NCBI GenBank assembly: GCA_046297935.1
Contig: JBKBHA010000001.1
Location: 744,001-808,000 of the forward strand
Origin: CAYMZZ01 sp046297935
GTDB taxonomy: Bacteria; Bacteroidota; Bacteroidia; Chitinophagales; Chitinophagaceae
Direction: 5' to 3'
DNA length: 64,000 nt
The number at the start of each line of letters is the position of its first letter. Positions within the stretch are counted from its first letter, which is position 1. Shown piece after piece: positions 9,559 to 18,296 of this stretch. The translations under genes and the position numbers were made by a program. The notes under the pieces were generated by a model. It was not told the DNA's origin. It saw only the letters and a list, made by a program, of their open reading frames with translations, and searched no databases.

Positions 9559-9624
9559 AATGTGGTAATTCTACAGTTTGAACATTCGCATTAACAAAGT
9601 TTCAAACTAATGAATTACCACATT
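9559..9624 (-). terminator. Long hairpin terminator after the amino-acid permease
   Basis: Two 24-base arms (9559-9582 and 9601-9624) pair except for three central positions: AATGTGGTAATTC and AGTTTGAA on the left match their complements on the right. The loop is 18 bases. On the minus strand the hairpin is followed by a T-tract (9553-9558), which fits a Rho-independent terminator for the permease ending at 9651. The stem is unusually long. Confidence 0.7.
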
Positions 9625-9650
9625 CACTTAAAGATCAGCTTCGGGCGTGC

Positions 9651-11267
9651 CTATCTTTTTTCGAAATCAGATGCTTTTGGCAGTATTTCCCCTGGCGCTC
9701 TCAGTTTGCTTTTTTGGCGTCCGTAAAGGAAATATATCAGTAATCCGACGGCCATCCACGCAAATGCCACTTTTAGCGTTTGAGCGTCGAGGGCCACTAT
9801 CATGGCAGTACAAATTACCACGCCCAACGTTGAAACCACTGGGGCGATCGGCGTTCGGAAGGGACGCTCGACATTTGGAGCTTTCACCCGCATGATCCAG
9901 ACGCCGGCGCTAACCAGCACAAAGGCAAACAGGGTTCCGAACGATGTTAGGTCGCCCGCCACGTGCCCGGGAACAAATGCTGCAAACAGGCCTACCAGTA
10001 CAAACAGAATCCAGTTCGACTTATAAGGCGTTTTATATTTCGGGTGCACTTCGCCAAAAGCCGAAGGAATCAAACCATCGTTGCTCATCGTGTAGAATAT
10101 ACGGCTTTGGCCCATCAACATCACAAGTATCACCGACGAGAAGCCCGCAAGGATAGCTACCGTTACAGCTTTTGCCAGCCAGTCGTAGCCGGTCATATAA
10201 GTCTGAATTGCGTAAGCTACAGAAGCTTCTTTACCCGCTGTTTTAAACTCGGTGTAGTTGGCAACACCGGTGAGTACGTGTCCAAACAGTATGTAAAGTA
10301 TGGTACAAACCACCAGTGATCCCAGGATGCCGATCGGCATATCGCGTTTCGGATTCTTGGCTTCCTGCGCTGCTGTAGATACGGCGTCGAATCCAATGAA
10401 GGCAAAGAAAACGATCGCGGCTCCACCAAGCACACCTCCCCAGCCATGTTTGAATACGCCTTCGTGACCCGGAGTACCGGCAGGTATGAAATAGGGCTCA
10501 TGATTTTCCGGGCGAATAAATTGCCATCCGATCACGATAAAAATTAGTACAATGGCCACTTTTACGAATACGATGATCGCATTTACAAATGCGCTTTCCT
10601 GTGTTCCGCGAATCAGTAATAGGGTCAACAGAAAAAGGATGAGTAGGGCGGGAGCGTTGACAACGCCGCTGGTGACAGTAACTAATTGGGAAAGGTTGGC
10701 CGGCAGTGCCGCGTACTGGTCATCTGTCAGCAAGAGCACTCCATCTTTCACGCTAGAGGCCAGTGCGGGTGTTGCCGTAGTCAGCTGAGAAATGGCATCG
10801 CCCGTTACCATATGACGGGATTCAAATGGCGAGTGGCACCATTCATATGGTATGCCCCCCCCAAGCAGGTTGTTTAAGTATTCACTCCACGCAATAGATA
10901 CGGTTGCTGCACCGAGCGCATATTCCATAATCAGGGCCCAGCCTATGATCCATGCAATCAGTTCGCCCATTGTTACATAAGAGTAAGCGTAAGCGCTACC
11001 TGCGATCGGGATCATTGCAGCGAATTCGGCATAGCAAAGTCCGGCAAAGGCACAACCGATAGCCGCAACGATAAATGAAATGGTAACTGCGGGACCGGCC
11101 GCTTCCGCAGAGGCTGCAGCTGTACGTACAAACAACCCGGCGCCAATGATGGCGCCGATTCCGAGCGCCACCAGATTTCCAGCGCCCAATGTTCGTTTTA
11201 ATCCCTTCTCATTATCAGCCGCCTGAGCCAAAATCTGCTCCAACGGTTTTTTCGCAAATAAACTCAT
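9651..11267 (-). CDS. APC-superfamily cationic amino-acid permease
   Basis: Inner-membrane amino-acid transporter of 538 residues with about 12-14 membrane segments. The first helix carries LVALGIGAIIGAGLFV, the APC substrate-binding signature, followed by YAEFAAMIPIAGSAYAYSY and GWALIMEYALGAATVS, typical of the CAT/YfnA group. FAFIGFDAVSTAAQEAKNPKRDMP matches the conserved loop after helix 6. Length fits the CAT group, which is longer than bacterial lysine permeases. Transport of basic or small neutral amino acids is likely; the exact substrate is not readable. It is probably monocistronic, ending in the long hairpin near 9600. Confidence 0.92.
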   Translation of the reverse strand: MSLFAKKPLEQILAQAADNEKGLKRTLGAGNLVALGIGAIIGAGLFVRTAAASAEAAGPAVTISFIVAAIGCAFAGLCYAEFAAMIPIAGSAYAYSYVTMGELIAWIIGWALIMEYALGAATVSIAWSEYLNNLLGGGIPYEWCHSPFESRHMVTGDAISQLTTATPALASSVKDGVLLLTDDQYAALPANLSQLVTVTSGVVNAPALLILFLLTLLLIRGTQESAFVNAIIVFVKVAIVLIFIVIGWQFIRPENHEPYFIPAGTPGHEGVFKHGWGGVLGGAAIVFFAFIGFDAVSTAAQEAKNPKRDMPIGILGSLVVCTILYILFGHVLTGVANYTEFKTAGKEASVAYAIQTYMTGYDWLAKAVTVAILAGFSSVILVMLMGQSRIFYTMSNDGLIPSAFGEVHPKYKTPYKSNWILFVLVGLFAAFVPGHVAGDLTSFGTLFAFVLVSAGVWIMRVKAPNVERPFRTPIAPVVSTLGVVICTAMIVALDAQTLKVAFAWMAVGLLIYFLYGRQKSKLRAPGEILPKASDFEKR

Positions 11268-11451
11268 AAGAGTGTGGTGATTATTTTAAGTTAAAGTTGC
11301 CATTCCGTTAAGAAAGGTGGAAAAATAGTGATTTCTGCCAAAATGGGGTAAATTCTTTTTTTACTTTTCGAGCCTGTTTTGTGTTCAAAAAAGGCCTCCA
11401 ATATTGGAAGTAAACCTTTAGTTTTGAAGCTTTACCAATTGCTACTGTATA

Positions 11452-12852
11452 ATGAATCAACGACAAGCCGGCCTCTTCGCATTTGTGGTATTTACCCTGG
11501 TGACGATACTCCATGTCTTGTCGATGAACGGCTGGATGGGCATCAGTGAACCTGTATTATTCTGGTCGCGCTGGGCAGTAGTAGCATCGCTGGTCGTGTT
11601 TGCCTTCTTCAAGAGGTCGTTGACAACCTGGATTCTTGTGGCCATGGTGGTAGGCGTGGAAATTGGTCTTGATTTTCGGGAATTCTCCCAGAATCTCAGC
11701 TTTTTGAGCAAGATTTTCCTGCGATTGGTCAAGACTATTGTGGCTCCGCTCTTGTTTTCCACTTTGGTAATGGGTATTGCCAGTCATTCCAACTTGAAGC
11801 AGGTTGGCCGAATGGGATGGAAATCCCTCCTTTACTTTGAAGTCGTTACCACTTTTGCCCTGGTCATTGGACTAATTGCCATTAATATATCTGGTGCAGG
11901 AAGGGGTATTGAAATTCCTCCCAGTTTATTGCATGAATTGCCCCAGAGTACGCCAAAGGGCTGGCAGGACCACATCATCGATATTTTCCCTGAGAACATT
12001 ATCAAATCCATTTATGAAGGCAATGTGTTGCCTATCGTTGTGTTCAGTGTCATATTTGGTATTGCGCTGGCCCTGTTGAACGAGCAAAAGAAGAAGCCGA
12101 TGCTTGAGTTTACCGAAAGCCTGGCGGAAACCATGTTCAGGTTCACCAACATCATCATGTACTTTGCGCCTTTTGGTGTGGGTGCAGCGATTGCGGTAAC
12201 TGTTGGACACCTTGGTATTGATATTTTGAAGAACCTGGCTCTATTGCTAGGCACGCTTTATGTGGCTCTGATCGTGTTTCTGGTGTTGATATTATTGCCA
12301 ATCGCATTGTTTGTTGCGAAAATTCCGGTGCGCCAATTCCTCAAAGCGATTCGGGAGCCCGTTTCTATTGCATTTGCCACTACCAGTTCTGATTCAGCGT
12401 TGCCTAAGGCGTTGGAGAACATGGAAAAATTTGGTGTACCCAGGAAGATCGTATCCTTTGTTATTCCAACAGGGTACACATTCAATCTTGATGGCACTAC
12501 GCTTTATTTGTCGCTTGCTTCGGTGTTTGTAGCCCAAGCTGCTGGTCTGGACCTGTCATTTGGTCAACAATTGATGATCGGGTTGTCGTTAATGCTAACC
12601 AGTAAAGGCGTGGCAGCAGTGCCGCGGGCTTCGTTGGTTATTTTAATTGCAACAGCTGGCACATTCGGCTTCCCGCTTTGGCCCATTATGGCGATTTATG
12701 GGATCGACGAGTTGATGGACATGGCCCGAACATCGGTCAATGTAATTGGAAATACACTTGCCAGTTGTGTAGTAGCCCGTTGGGAAGGCGAATTTGATGA
12801 TGCGAAGGCACTTGCATTTTCGGAAGTGGAAGCTGATAAGATAAGGGGGTAA
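11452..12852 (+). CDS. Dicarboxylate/amino acid:cation symporter (DAACS)
   Basis: Sodium- or proton-coupled symporter of 466 residues from the glutamate/C4-dicarboxylate (GltP/DctA) family. The family core is intact: FATTSSDSALPKALE (hairpin HP1, serine-rich), IPTGYTFNLDGTTLYL (helix 7 NMDGT variant) and GVAAVPRASLVIL (HP2). Two or three extra hydrophobic segments precede the core, common in Bacteroidota members. Substrate is probably glutamate, aspartate or a C4-dicarboxylate. It is followed after 38 bases by a DedA gene on the same strand, so a transporter operon is likely. Confidence 0.92.
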   Translation: MNQRQAGLFAFVVFTLVTILHVLSMNGWMGISEPVLFWSRWAVVASLVVFAFFKRSLTTWILVAMVVGVEIGLDFREFSQNLSFLSKIFLRLVKTIVAPLLFSTLVMGIASHSNLKQVGRMGWKSLLYFEVVTTFALVIGLIAINISGAGRGIEIPPSLLHELPQSTPKGWQDHIIDIFPENIIKSIYEGNVLPIVVFSVIFGIALALLNEQKKKPMLEFTESLAETMFRFTNIIMYFAPFGVGAAIAVTVGHLGIDILKNLALLLGTLYVALIVFLVLILLPIALFVAKIPVRQFLKAIREPVSIAFATTSSDSALPKALENMEKFGVPRKIVSFVIPTGYTFNLDGTTLYLSLASVFVAQAAGLDLSFGQQLMIGLSLMLTSKGVAAVPRASLVILIATAGTFGFPLWPIMAIYGIDELMDMARTSVNVIGNTLASCVVARWEGEFDDAKALAFSEVEADKIRG

Positions 12853-12890
12853 AAAAATTAGTGCTCAAAATAGCTTATTTATTCTAACAC

Positions 12891-13622
12891 ATGGATACTT
12901 TGTTGCCAATGCAGTTGCTTGAGTCGGGAGGATTCATACAGCAGTTTATAACGTGGATTATTGAAAATGGAGGATTTTACTTTTTGTTGTTGGTAGTTTT
13001 TGCCGAAACAGGCCTATTTGTCGGCTTCTTTTTGCCGGGAGATTCATTATTGTTTGCGGCCGGTATTTTTATGGGAAGGCTGGTTAATGAATTGGCTGGT
13101 CTGCCACCCGACACTGCCCATCCTTTTGGATGGTGGCACATGCTAATTATCGCGCTGGTGATTATTGCCTCGGTGCTGGGCAATCTGGTGGGTTACTGGT
13201 TCGGGTACAAGACGGGACCCTTGTTGTTTGAGCGACGGGATACCTGGATATTTAAGAAGAAACATTTGCACAGAGCCAAAGAATTCTACGAGGAATATGG
13301 TAAGGCGACCATTTTCCTGGCGAAGTTTCTGCCCATAATTCGAACTTTTGCGCCAATTGTCGCCGGCATTGTAAGAATGTCGCGCCCTCATTTTATATTT
13401 TATAATGTTGCCGGCAGTGTTGCCTGGGTTTGTTCGATGATGCTGGGTGGTTTTTTTCTACAGACCTGGGTCGAAAAGCAGTTTGGATTTAGTCTGAAGG
13501 ACCATATTGAAGCAATTACCATTGTGATCGTTCTTGTGACTACACTACCTGTTTTGTATAAGCTTTTTTTCGCCAAAAAGCCGGTGGTTCCGCCTCCGGC
13601 CGATACAGACCTCAAACCCTGA
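12891..13622 (+). CDS. DedA-family membrane protein
   Basis: A 243-residue DedA/SNARE-associated family protein, proposed to act in phospholipid recycling (polyprenyl-phosphate or PE flipping) and envelope homeostasis. Diagnostic stretches are ETGLFVGFFLPGDSLLFAAG at residues 37-56, GNLVGYWFGYKTGP, and FLAKFLPIIRTFAPIVAG with the conserved Arg. Four to five hydrophobic segments are visible. It sits between a symporter and an MFS gene; ten bases separate it from the next start, which favours co-transcription. Confidence 0.92.
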   Translation: MDTLLPMQLLESGGFIQQFITWIIENGGFYFLLLVVFAETGLFVGFFLPGDSLLFAAGIFMGRLVNELAGLPPDTAHPFGWWHMLIIALVIIASVLGNLVGYWFGYKTGPLLFERRDTWIFKKKHLHRAKEFYEEYGKATIFLAKFLPIIRTFAPIVAGIVRMSRPHFIFYNVAGSVAWVCSMMLGGFFLQTWVEKQFGFSLKDHIEAITIVIVLVTTLPVLYKLFFAKKPVVPPPADTDLKP

Positions 13623-13632
13623 TCAAGGCTTT

Positions 13633-14874
13633 ATGATGCATGCCTCTTCGTCCCAAAACAAGGTTTTCGGCACGGCAGTACTGGTAGCTGCCCTCGGCTA
13701 TTTTGTAGACATTTATGATCTGTTGTTGTTTGCTATCATTAGGGTTGAGAGTCTGGCTGATTTAGGTTTTACGGCCGAGCAGATTAAAGTGGATGGCGAG
13801 GCGATTTTGACATGGCAAATGATTGGGCTGTTGATCGGCGGAATCATTTGGGGTGTGATGGGCGACAAGCGAGGGCGGTTGAGCGTTTTGTTTGGCTCTA
13901 TTGCTTTGTATTCGTTAGCGAATATCGCCAATGGTTTTGTGGAAACACTGGATCAATACAAGTGGATCCGTTTCGCAGCTGGTCTCGGATTGGCAGGAGA
14001 ATTAGGTGCTGGTATTACGCTGGTGTCTGAGTTGATGTCGCGCGAGAAGCGGGGCATTGCCACTTCATTTGTTGCCGGTCTCGGGTTGACTGGAGCAGTC
14101 GTTGCCTTTATAATGAAAGAAAATTTCGATTGGCGTACCTGTTATTTCATTGGAGGAGGTTTGGGGCTTCTGCTGTTGGTGTTGCGTATTTCCGTTTTTG
14201 AATCGGGTATGTTTCAGGAAACTAAGAAGCTCAACGTGCAGCGCGGTAATTTGTTAATGTTGTTGAATAATCGCGATCGATTGAAGCGTTATGTGTTGAG
14301 TGTGTTGATAGGCCTGCCCACCTGGTTCGTGATCGGCATTTTGGTGGCGTTCTCCAATGATTTTGCCAAGGAGTTTCGAATACGTGATCAAATTGATCCG
14401 GGTAAGGCCATCATGTTTGCCTATGCCGCCATTTCTATTGGCGATATTCTAATTGGCTTTGTGAGCCAATGGTTGCGGAGCCGAAAAAAGGCATTGTACG
14501 TGTTTTATGCCATCACTGGTGTATTCATGGTGTTGTTCTTTACAGCATTATGGGACGGGTCAGCTAACGCCTTGTATTGGATTTGTGCCGGATTGGGATT
14601 TGGTACAGGATTTTGGGCCATTTTTGTGACTATGGGTGCCGAGCAGTTTGGTACAAATATTCGTGCCACCGCCGCTACGACTATTCCTAATATGGTGCGT
14701 GGTCTTCTCGCCATTTTTATAATGCCTTTGTTTCAATGGTTGCGTGGTTTTGAGTCGCTTGGATATGTAAATGGTGCGATTTTGACGGCGGTGATTATCA
14801 TGGCCATTGCTATTGTATCCTCGATCCTTGTTACTGAGACTTTTGGTCGCGACTTGAATTTTACCGAGAAATAA
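13633..14874 (+). CDS. MFS transporter
   Basis: A 413-residue major facilitator with 12 predicted membrane segments. The loop between helices 2 and 3 reads GVMGDKRGRLSVL, the MFS GxxxDRxGRR-type motif, and the N-terminal DIYDLLLFAI resembles the metabolite:H+ symporter/sugar-porter groups. GLAGELGAGITLVSE matches helix 4 of the same groups. Substrate unknown. It is the last gene of the putative symporter-DedA-MFS run and is followed by a strong terminator. Two adjacent ATGs (13633, 13636) are possible starts. Confidence 0.88.
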   Translation: MMHASSSQNKVFGTAVLVAALGYFVDIYDLLLFAIIRVESLADLGFTAEQIKVDGEAILTWQMIGLLIGGIIWGVMGDKRGRLSVLFGSIALYSLANIANGFVETLDQYKWIRFAAGLGLAGELGAGITLVSELMSREKRGIATSFVAGLGLTGAVVAFIMKENFDWRTCYFIGGGLGLLLLVLRISVFESGMFQETKKLNVQRGNLLMLLNNRDRLKRYVLSVLIGLPTWFVIGILVAFSNDFAKEFRIRDQIDPGKAIMFAYAAISIGDILIGFVSQWLRSRKKALYVFYAITGVFMVLFFTALWDGSANALYWICAGLGFGTGFWAIFVTMGAEQFGTNIRATAATTIPNMVRGLLAIFIMPLFQWLRGFESLGYVNGAILTAVIIMAIAIVSSILVTETFGRDLNFTEK

Positions 14875-14894
14875 ATTCTTTTGCAGAAGATAGT

Positions 14895-14920
14895 AAGCCT
14901 GGCGATGCCGGGCTTTTTTT
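14895..14920 (+). terminator. Rho-independent terminator after the MFS gene
   Basis: AAGCCTGGC (14895-14903) pairs with GCCGGGCTT (14907-14915) across a GAT loop, with one U-G pair, and runs into a T-tract. It lies 20 bases past the stop. Confidence 0.9.
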
Positions 14921-15024
14921 GTTTTAGTTCGGAGGCTCTTGTTGTGAAATGAAATGTAGTTGGGTTGTTGACAGGGGAGTGGTGGCGAGTGCGGTTGGCA
15001 ATTATATTTTCCGTTGTTCAACCT

Positions 15025-15420
15025 CGGTCGGAAGGGTGGTCCGACCGGGGCTGTAGCGTTCAGAGGATTACATATGGCGGTCGGAAGGGTGGTCCGACCG
15101 GGGGTTGCTGAGTCCGAGGAATGTAAGCGGCGGTCCGGAAGGGTGGTCCGACCGGGGGTTGCTGAGTTCGAGGAATGCTACCGTCGTTCGGAAGGGTCGT
15201 CCGATCGGGGCTGTTGCGTTCAGAGGATTACATATGGCGGTCGGAAGGGTCGTCCGATCGGGGCTGTTGCGTTCAGAGGATTACATATGGCGGTCGGAAG
15301 GGTGGTCCGACCGGGGTGTTGAAGTTCGAAGATTGATGACGGCGGTCGGACGGGTGGTCTGACCGGGGGAGCAGCGTTCAGAGGATTACAAATGGCGGTC
15401 GGAAGGGTGGTCCGACCGGG
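15025..15420. repeat. Eight-copy tandem array of 53-bp hairpin units
   Basis: Eight units start at 15025, 15078, 15131, 15185, 15238, 15291, 15343 and 15396 (period 52-54). Each begins with CGGTCGGA, a 7-base loop AGGGTGG or AGGGTCG, and TCCGACCG, a perfect or near-perfect stem-loop, followed by GGG. The 27-base intervals are themselves related (GTTCAGAGGATTACATATGG family), so this is a minisatellite of REP/BIME-like hairpins and not a CRISPR. Variation in arms includes wobble-type changes (GACCG to GATCG). It lies between the MFS terminator and the DUF4254 promoter. Confidence 0.93.
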
Positions 15421-15524
15421 ATCGCGATATGAGAGAGTTAATTATCTCCGGAAAATGCTTCCGTAGTAAGAAGGGTAAACCAATTCGATCAGCATCAACA
15501 CTTACACGATTAACAACTCATCCC

Positions 15525-15532
15525 TAACTTCG
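15525..15532 (+). promoter_or_regulatory. -7 box TAACTTCG for the DUF4254 gene
   Basis: One mismatch to TAnnTTTG. Four bases (CGCT) separate it from the ATG at 15537, the same spacing as at the E1 and ABC-F genes. Confidence 0.4.
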
Positions 15533-15536
15533 CGCT

Positions 15537-16142
15537 ATGCTAATAAATAACGCAATCAGAATATTTCAAGAAAGCATTGCCGACTACCATCAGACGGACT
15601 CTGTCGATGCTGAACAGCCCCTTCGCTATTTGGCAGGATCTATTGAAGGGCTACTGTATTCAAAAAACTGGATCGATACTGTTCAATGGCATCTGGAAGA
15701 TATTATTCGCGACCCACAGATTGAACCAGTAGAAGCGTTGAAAATCAAACGCCGTATAGATGCATCGAATCAACAAAGAACAGATCTGGTAGAATATATT
15801 GATAGCTGGCTACTGCAACAATATAAAGAAGTGAAGCCTCTTCCGGATGCGAGTATCAATACAGAAACGCCGGCATGGGCAATCGACCGACTTTCCATCC
15901 TTGAACTGAAAATATTTCACATGCAAATTGAAGCTTCGCGCGAGGACGCTTCTATTTCACACCGCGAAAATTGCCAGCAAAAATTGCAGGTACTGCTGAC
16001 CCAAAGAGCAGACCTGAGCACGGCTATTTCACAACTACTAAGCGACATCGAGGCTGGCAAAAAATACATGAAAGTGTATAAACAAATGAAGATGTACAAC
16101 GACGAAAGCCTCAATCCAGTCCTGTATCAATCAAGAAAATGA
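15537..16142 (+). CDS. DUF4254-family protein
   Basis: A 201-residue soluble, mostly helical protein recognised as DUF4254, a Bacteroidota family usually found next to GT9 glycosyltransferases. Visible stretches include YLAGSIEGLLYSKNWIDTVQWHLEDIIRDP near the N-terminus and DRLSILELKIFHM in the second half, matching the conserved IDxLSILxLKIYHM signature. No catalytic motif is obvious. Its stop overlaps the start of the GT9 gene by four bases (ATGA), which indicates translational coupling and a shared role in surface glycan synthesis. Confidence 0.85.
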   Translation: MLINNAIRIFQESIADYHQTDSVDAEQPLRYLAGSIEGLLYSKNWIDTVQWHLEDIIRDPQIEPVEALKIKRRIDASNQQRTDLVEYIDSWLLQQYKEVKPLPDASINTETPAWAIDRLSILELKIFHMQIEASREDASISHRENCQQKLQVLLTQRADLSTAISQLLSDIEAGKKYMKVYKQMKMYNDESLNPVLYQSRK

Positions 16143-17185
16143 CGAAGCCGAGACATATCCTGGTCTTCCGGTTTTCAGCACTCGGCGATGTTGCGATGAC
16201 GGTGCCCGTTCTAAGGTTGCTTCTGGCACAATACCCGGATCTGCAGGTAACCATGGTATCTGAACCCTGGATGTCGCCCCTGTTCAAAGAAATAGAACGC
16301 CTTCACTTTATTGGCGCTTCGACAAAGAAAGATTATCGCGGACTTGCAGGACTATGGCGCCTTGCAAAACGAATCAGGAAGACTGCCGATTTTGACGCAA
16401 TCGCCGACCTGCACAATGTTCTTCGAACTCAAATCCTCAGAACTTTCCTCTGGACCCCCAGAACCAAACTCATAAACAAGGGCCGAGCTGAAAAAAAATC
16501 AATGACGCGCCGGCATAACAAATTGCTACGGCCACTGCCTTCGGTTTTTCAACGCTATGCTGATGTATTTGCTGCACTCGGGTACCCGGTTGTACTGACT
16601 GCCAGGGCGGGCATGTCGAAAAAGACATTAGACTACCAATGGCTCCCTTACCATCGTTCTGATGAAACGCTAATTGGTGTAGCACCATTTGCTCGCCATC
16701 AACCGAAAATGTATCCAATTGAAAAGACCAGGGAGTTGGTAGTTCAACTGGCATCGGTACCCAACCAGCGGGTGATTCTGCTTGGCAGCGCGGCTGAGGC
16801 GAATGAAATGAAAGATTGGGCAAACGAGCAGCAAAATATAGTGCTGATGGCCGGCAAGTTGCCTTTTTCCAAGGAACTGGAAATGATCAGCAGCCTCGAC
16901 CTGGTGGTCAGCATGGATTCGGCCAATATGCACCTGGCTTCCCTGTTTGGGGTACCGGTAATTTCTATTTGGGGTGGTACACACCCCTGGTTGGGGTTTT
17001 ATGGTTGGGGACAGCCGCCAGAAAATGCCATTCAGGACGATTTGCCCTGTCGACCCTCCTCTGTGTTTGGCAACAAACCCTGCCCGGTACACGGCGAGGC
17101 TGGATGTATGCAGCAAATTGAAGTACAACAAGTATTGGACAGATGCAATGAACTAATCAGATCATTGCCCGGCAAAACTGAATAG
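16139..17185 (+). CDS. GT9 family glycosyltransferase (ADP-heptose:LPS heptosyltransferase-like)
   Basis: A 348-residue cytoplasmic GT-B enzyme of family GT9. The N-terminus has the typical ILVFRFSALGDVAMTVPVLR, and the nucleotide-sugar domain has ILLGSAAE, LVVSMDSANMHLASLFGVPVISIWGGTHP (the conserved D-S-x-x-x-H-x-A signature) near residues 260-290. It is likely to add heptose or a related sugar to lipopolysaccharide or another surface glycan. Coupled with the DUF4254 gene by an ATGA overlap. The exact donor and acceptor cannot be inferred. Confidence 0.9.
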   Translation: MTKPRHILVFRFSALGDVAMTVPVLRLLLAQYPDLQVTMVSEPWMSPLFKEIERLHFIGASTKKDYRGLAGLWRLAKRIRKTADFDAIADLHNVLRTQILRTFLWTPRTKLINKGRAEKKSMTRRHNKLLRPLPSVFQRYADVFAALGYPVVLTARAGMSKKTLDYQWLPYHRSDETLIGVAPFARHQPKMYPIEKTRELVVQLASVPNQRVILLGSAAEANEMKDWANEQQNIVLMAGKLPFSKELEMISSLDLVVSMDSANMHLASLFGVPVISIWGGTHPWLGFYGWGQPPENAIQDDLPCRPSSVFGNKPCPVHGEAGCMQQIEVQQVLDRCNELIRSLPGKTE

Positions 17186-17199
17186 TTCTTCAACCATCC

Positions 17200-17442
17200 T
17201 CAAAACATTGCGCTGATCTTTCTCCACCATCCCTGCTCCGAATCGGGTTTGTAAAGGGGGTAGGCTGTATACGCTTGTATTTCGACGAGAATTTCCATTT
17301 CGAGCTGCGATTTTTCCTCAGGTCGCAAGCCCTCACTTTTTGCCGTGCAGGAAAGCCAGGTTTGAATTTGCCGGGTTTCAGCTGGAGTGGCTTTGCCACT
17401 CACGTAGCGTTCCAGCTTCTTGTGTAGAATTTCAGTTTTCAT
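17200..17442 (-). CDS. Short FecR/anti-sigma-like N-terminal protein
   Basis: An 80-residue protein beginning MKTEILHKKLERYVSGKATPA, with ERYVSGKATPAETRQIQTWL matching the N-terminal cytoplasmic segment of FecR-type anti-sigma factors (LxxYLxGxxSPEExxxVxxWL). Full FecR proteins are about 330 residues with a membrane segment and periplasmic domain; none of that is present here. It lies 48 bases after a sigma-like gene on the same strand, the usual order for sigma/anti-sigma pairs. It could be a dedicated short regulator or the remnant of a longer gene. Confidence 0.55.
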   Translation of the reverse strand: MKTEILHKKLERYVSGKATPAETRQIQTWLSCTAKSEGLRPEEKSQLEMEILVEIQAYTAYPLYKPDSEQGWWRKISAMF

Positions 17443-17490
17443 ACTCAGGTTTAAAGATTAGGTACGGTATAGGGTTGATAGGGTAATCTT

Positions 17491-17964
17491 CTAAAACATC
17501 TTCGCTGTTACACATTGAAACAACCATTTTACATGGGAAAGTGTAACAAACAATTTGGGCTTATCTTTCGGTACCAGCCTCTCGCGTCGCGCCCCCACCT
17601 TACGATTCACAGGCTGCCGTGCTTTTTCTAATTCGGATAATGAAAACTCCGTGCTCAATCGATTCATCATGCGATCATTCTCAGCCTGCAACTGTTTCCT
17701 TAGCTCAACAATTACCTGTTTTCTCACTTCAGTATAAAGGTGTTCTGCCAATACAAAGTTGATTGAGTAAGTTTTTCTGTTTTCCCAGAGCTCGATAAAA
17801 ATATCGCGAACCACCCGGCGGGCAGCATCCGACGATTGCAGCTTCTGATTACTATAATTGTACAGATAATACCAGTTTCGCCGATACAACTCTTCGAAGG
17901 CCTCTACATCATCGGCCATCAAACGGTCTACTAATTCCTGGTCTTGCATAAAACTCCTGTTCAT
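17491..17964 (-). CDS. Sigma-70 region 2-like protein lacking region 4
   Basis: A 157-residue protein with an ECF sigma region 2 (VEAFEELYRRNWYYLYNYSNQKL then VVRDIFIELWENRKTY, residues about 19-65). Normal ECF factors continue with a region 4 helix-turn-helix containing a VFxLSRxEGxSYxEIA motif; here the C-terminal half is a basic stretch with no such motif. The start at 17964 (MNRSFMQDQELVDRL) was chosen; an ATG at 17988 is also in frame. With the FecR-like gene downstream it looks like a reduced or decaying ECF-sigma/anti-sigma pair. Confidence 0.6.
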   Translation of the reverse strand: MNRSFMQDQELVDRLMADDVEAFEELYRRNWYYLYNYSNQKLQSSDAARRVVRDIFIELWENRKTYSINFVLAEHLYTEVRKQVIVELRKQLQAENDRMMNRLSTEFSLSELEKARQPVNRKVGARRERLVPKDKPKLFVTLSHVKWLFQCVTAKMF

Positions 17965-18296
17965 GAATACGCTTTGACTTGTTAACAATTCCGGGAAATT
18001 GGACTTGTTTAACGCAGGAAATTGGGAGATAACTGGTTTCTCAGTTAATTCAATTACGAAACAGATAGGGAAGGAGATTGGAATAGTATTTCGGAAGGAT
18101 TTGGACGACTATTCAAACGCTAAACTAATTCAAGTTCCACATCCTGTCAATCCCCTGCTGTTAAAAATTGTACACATCGGAGATTTACGATATTTCGAAA
18201 ATCTCCGGGGCTGATTATCAAACGAATCGGCAGACAGGATGCGTCACGGTTCTGGTGGTACAAAAATCTTTCCACAAATTAGGGGGCGAAGGCTGG
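17965..18296. other. 332-base gap with no recognised feature
   Basis: The stretch between the sigma-like gene and the 3' end of the DUF481 gene holds a 71-codon plus-strand frame without family resemblance and no clear hairpin or promoter. It probably contains the upstream region of the sigma-like gene. Confidence 0.5.

Noticed and set aside
15014..15362. Two overlapping plus-strand reading frames of 85-102 codons with repetitive GRVVRPG sequence
   Set aside because: They are translated tandem repeats; the 53-base period shifts frame every unit and there is no start context or family match.
15025..15420. Possible CRISPR array
   Set aside because: The intervals between the conserved hairpins are homologous to one another, repeats vary, and no cas gene is present.
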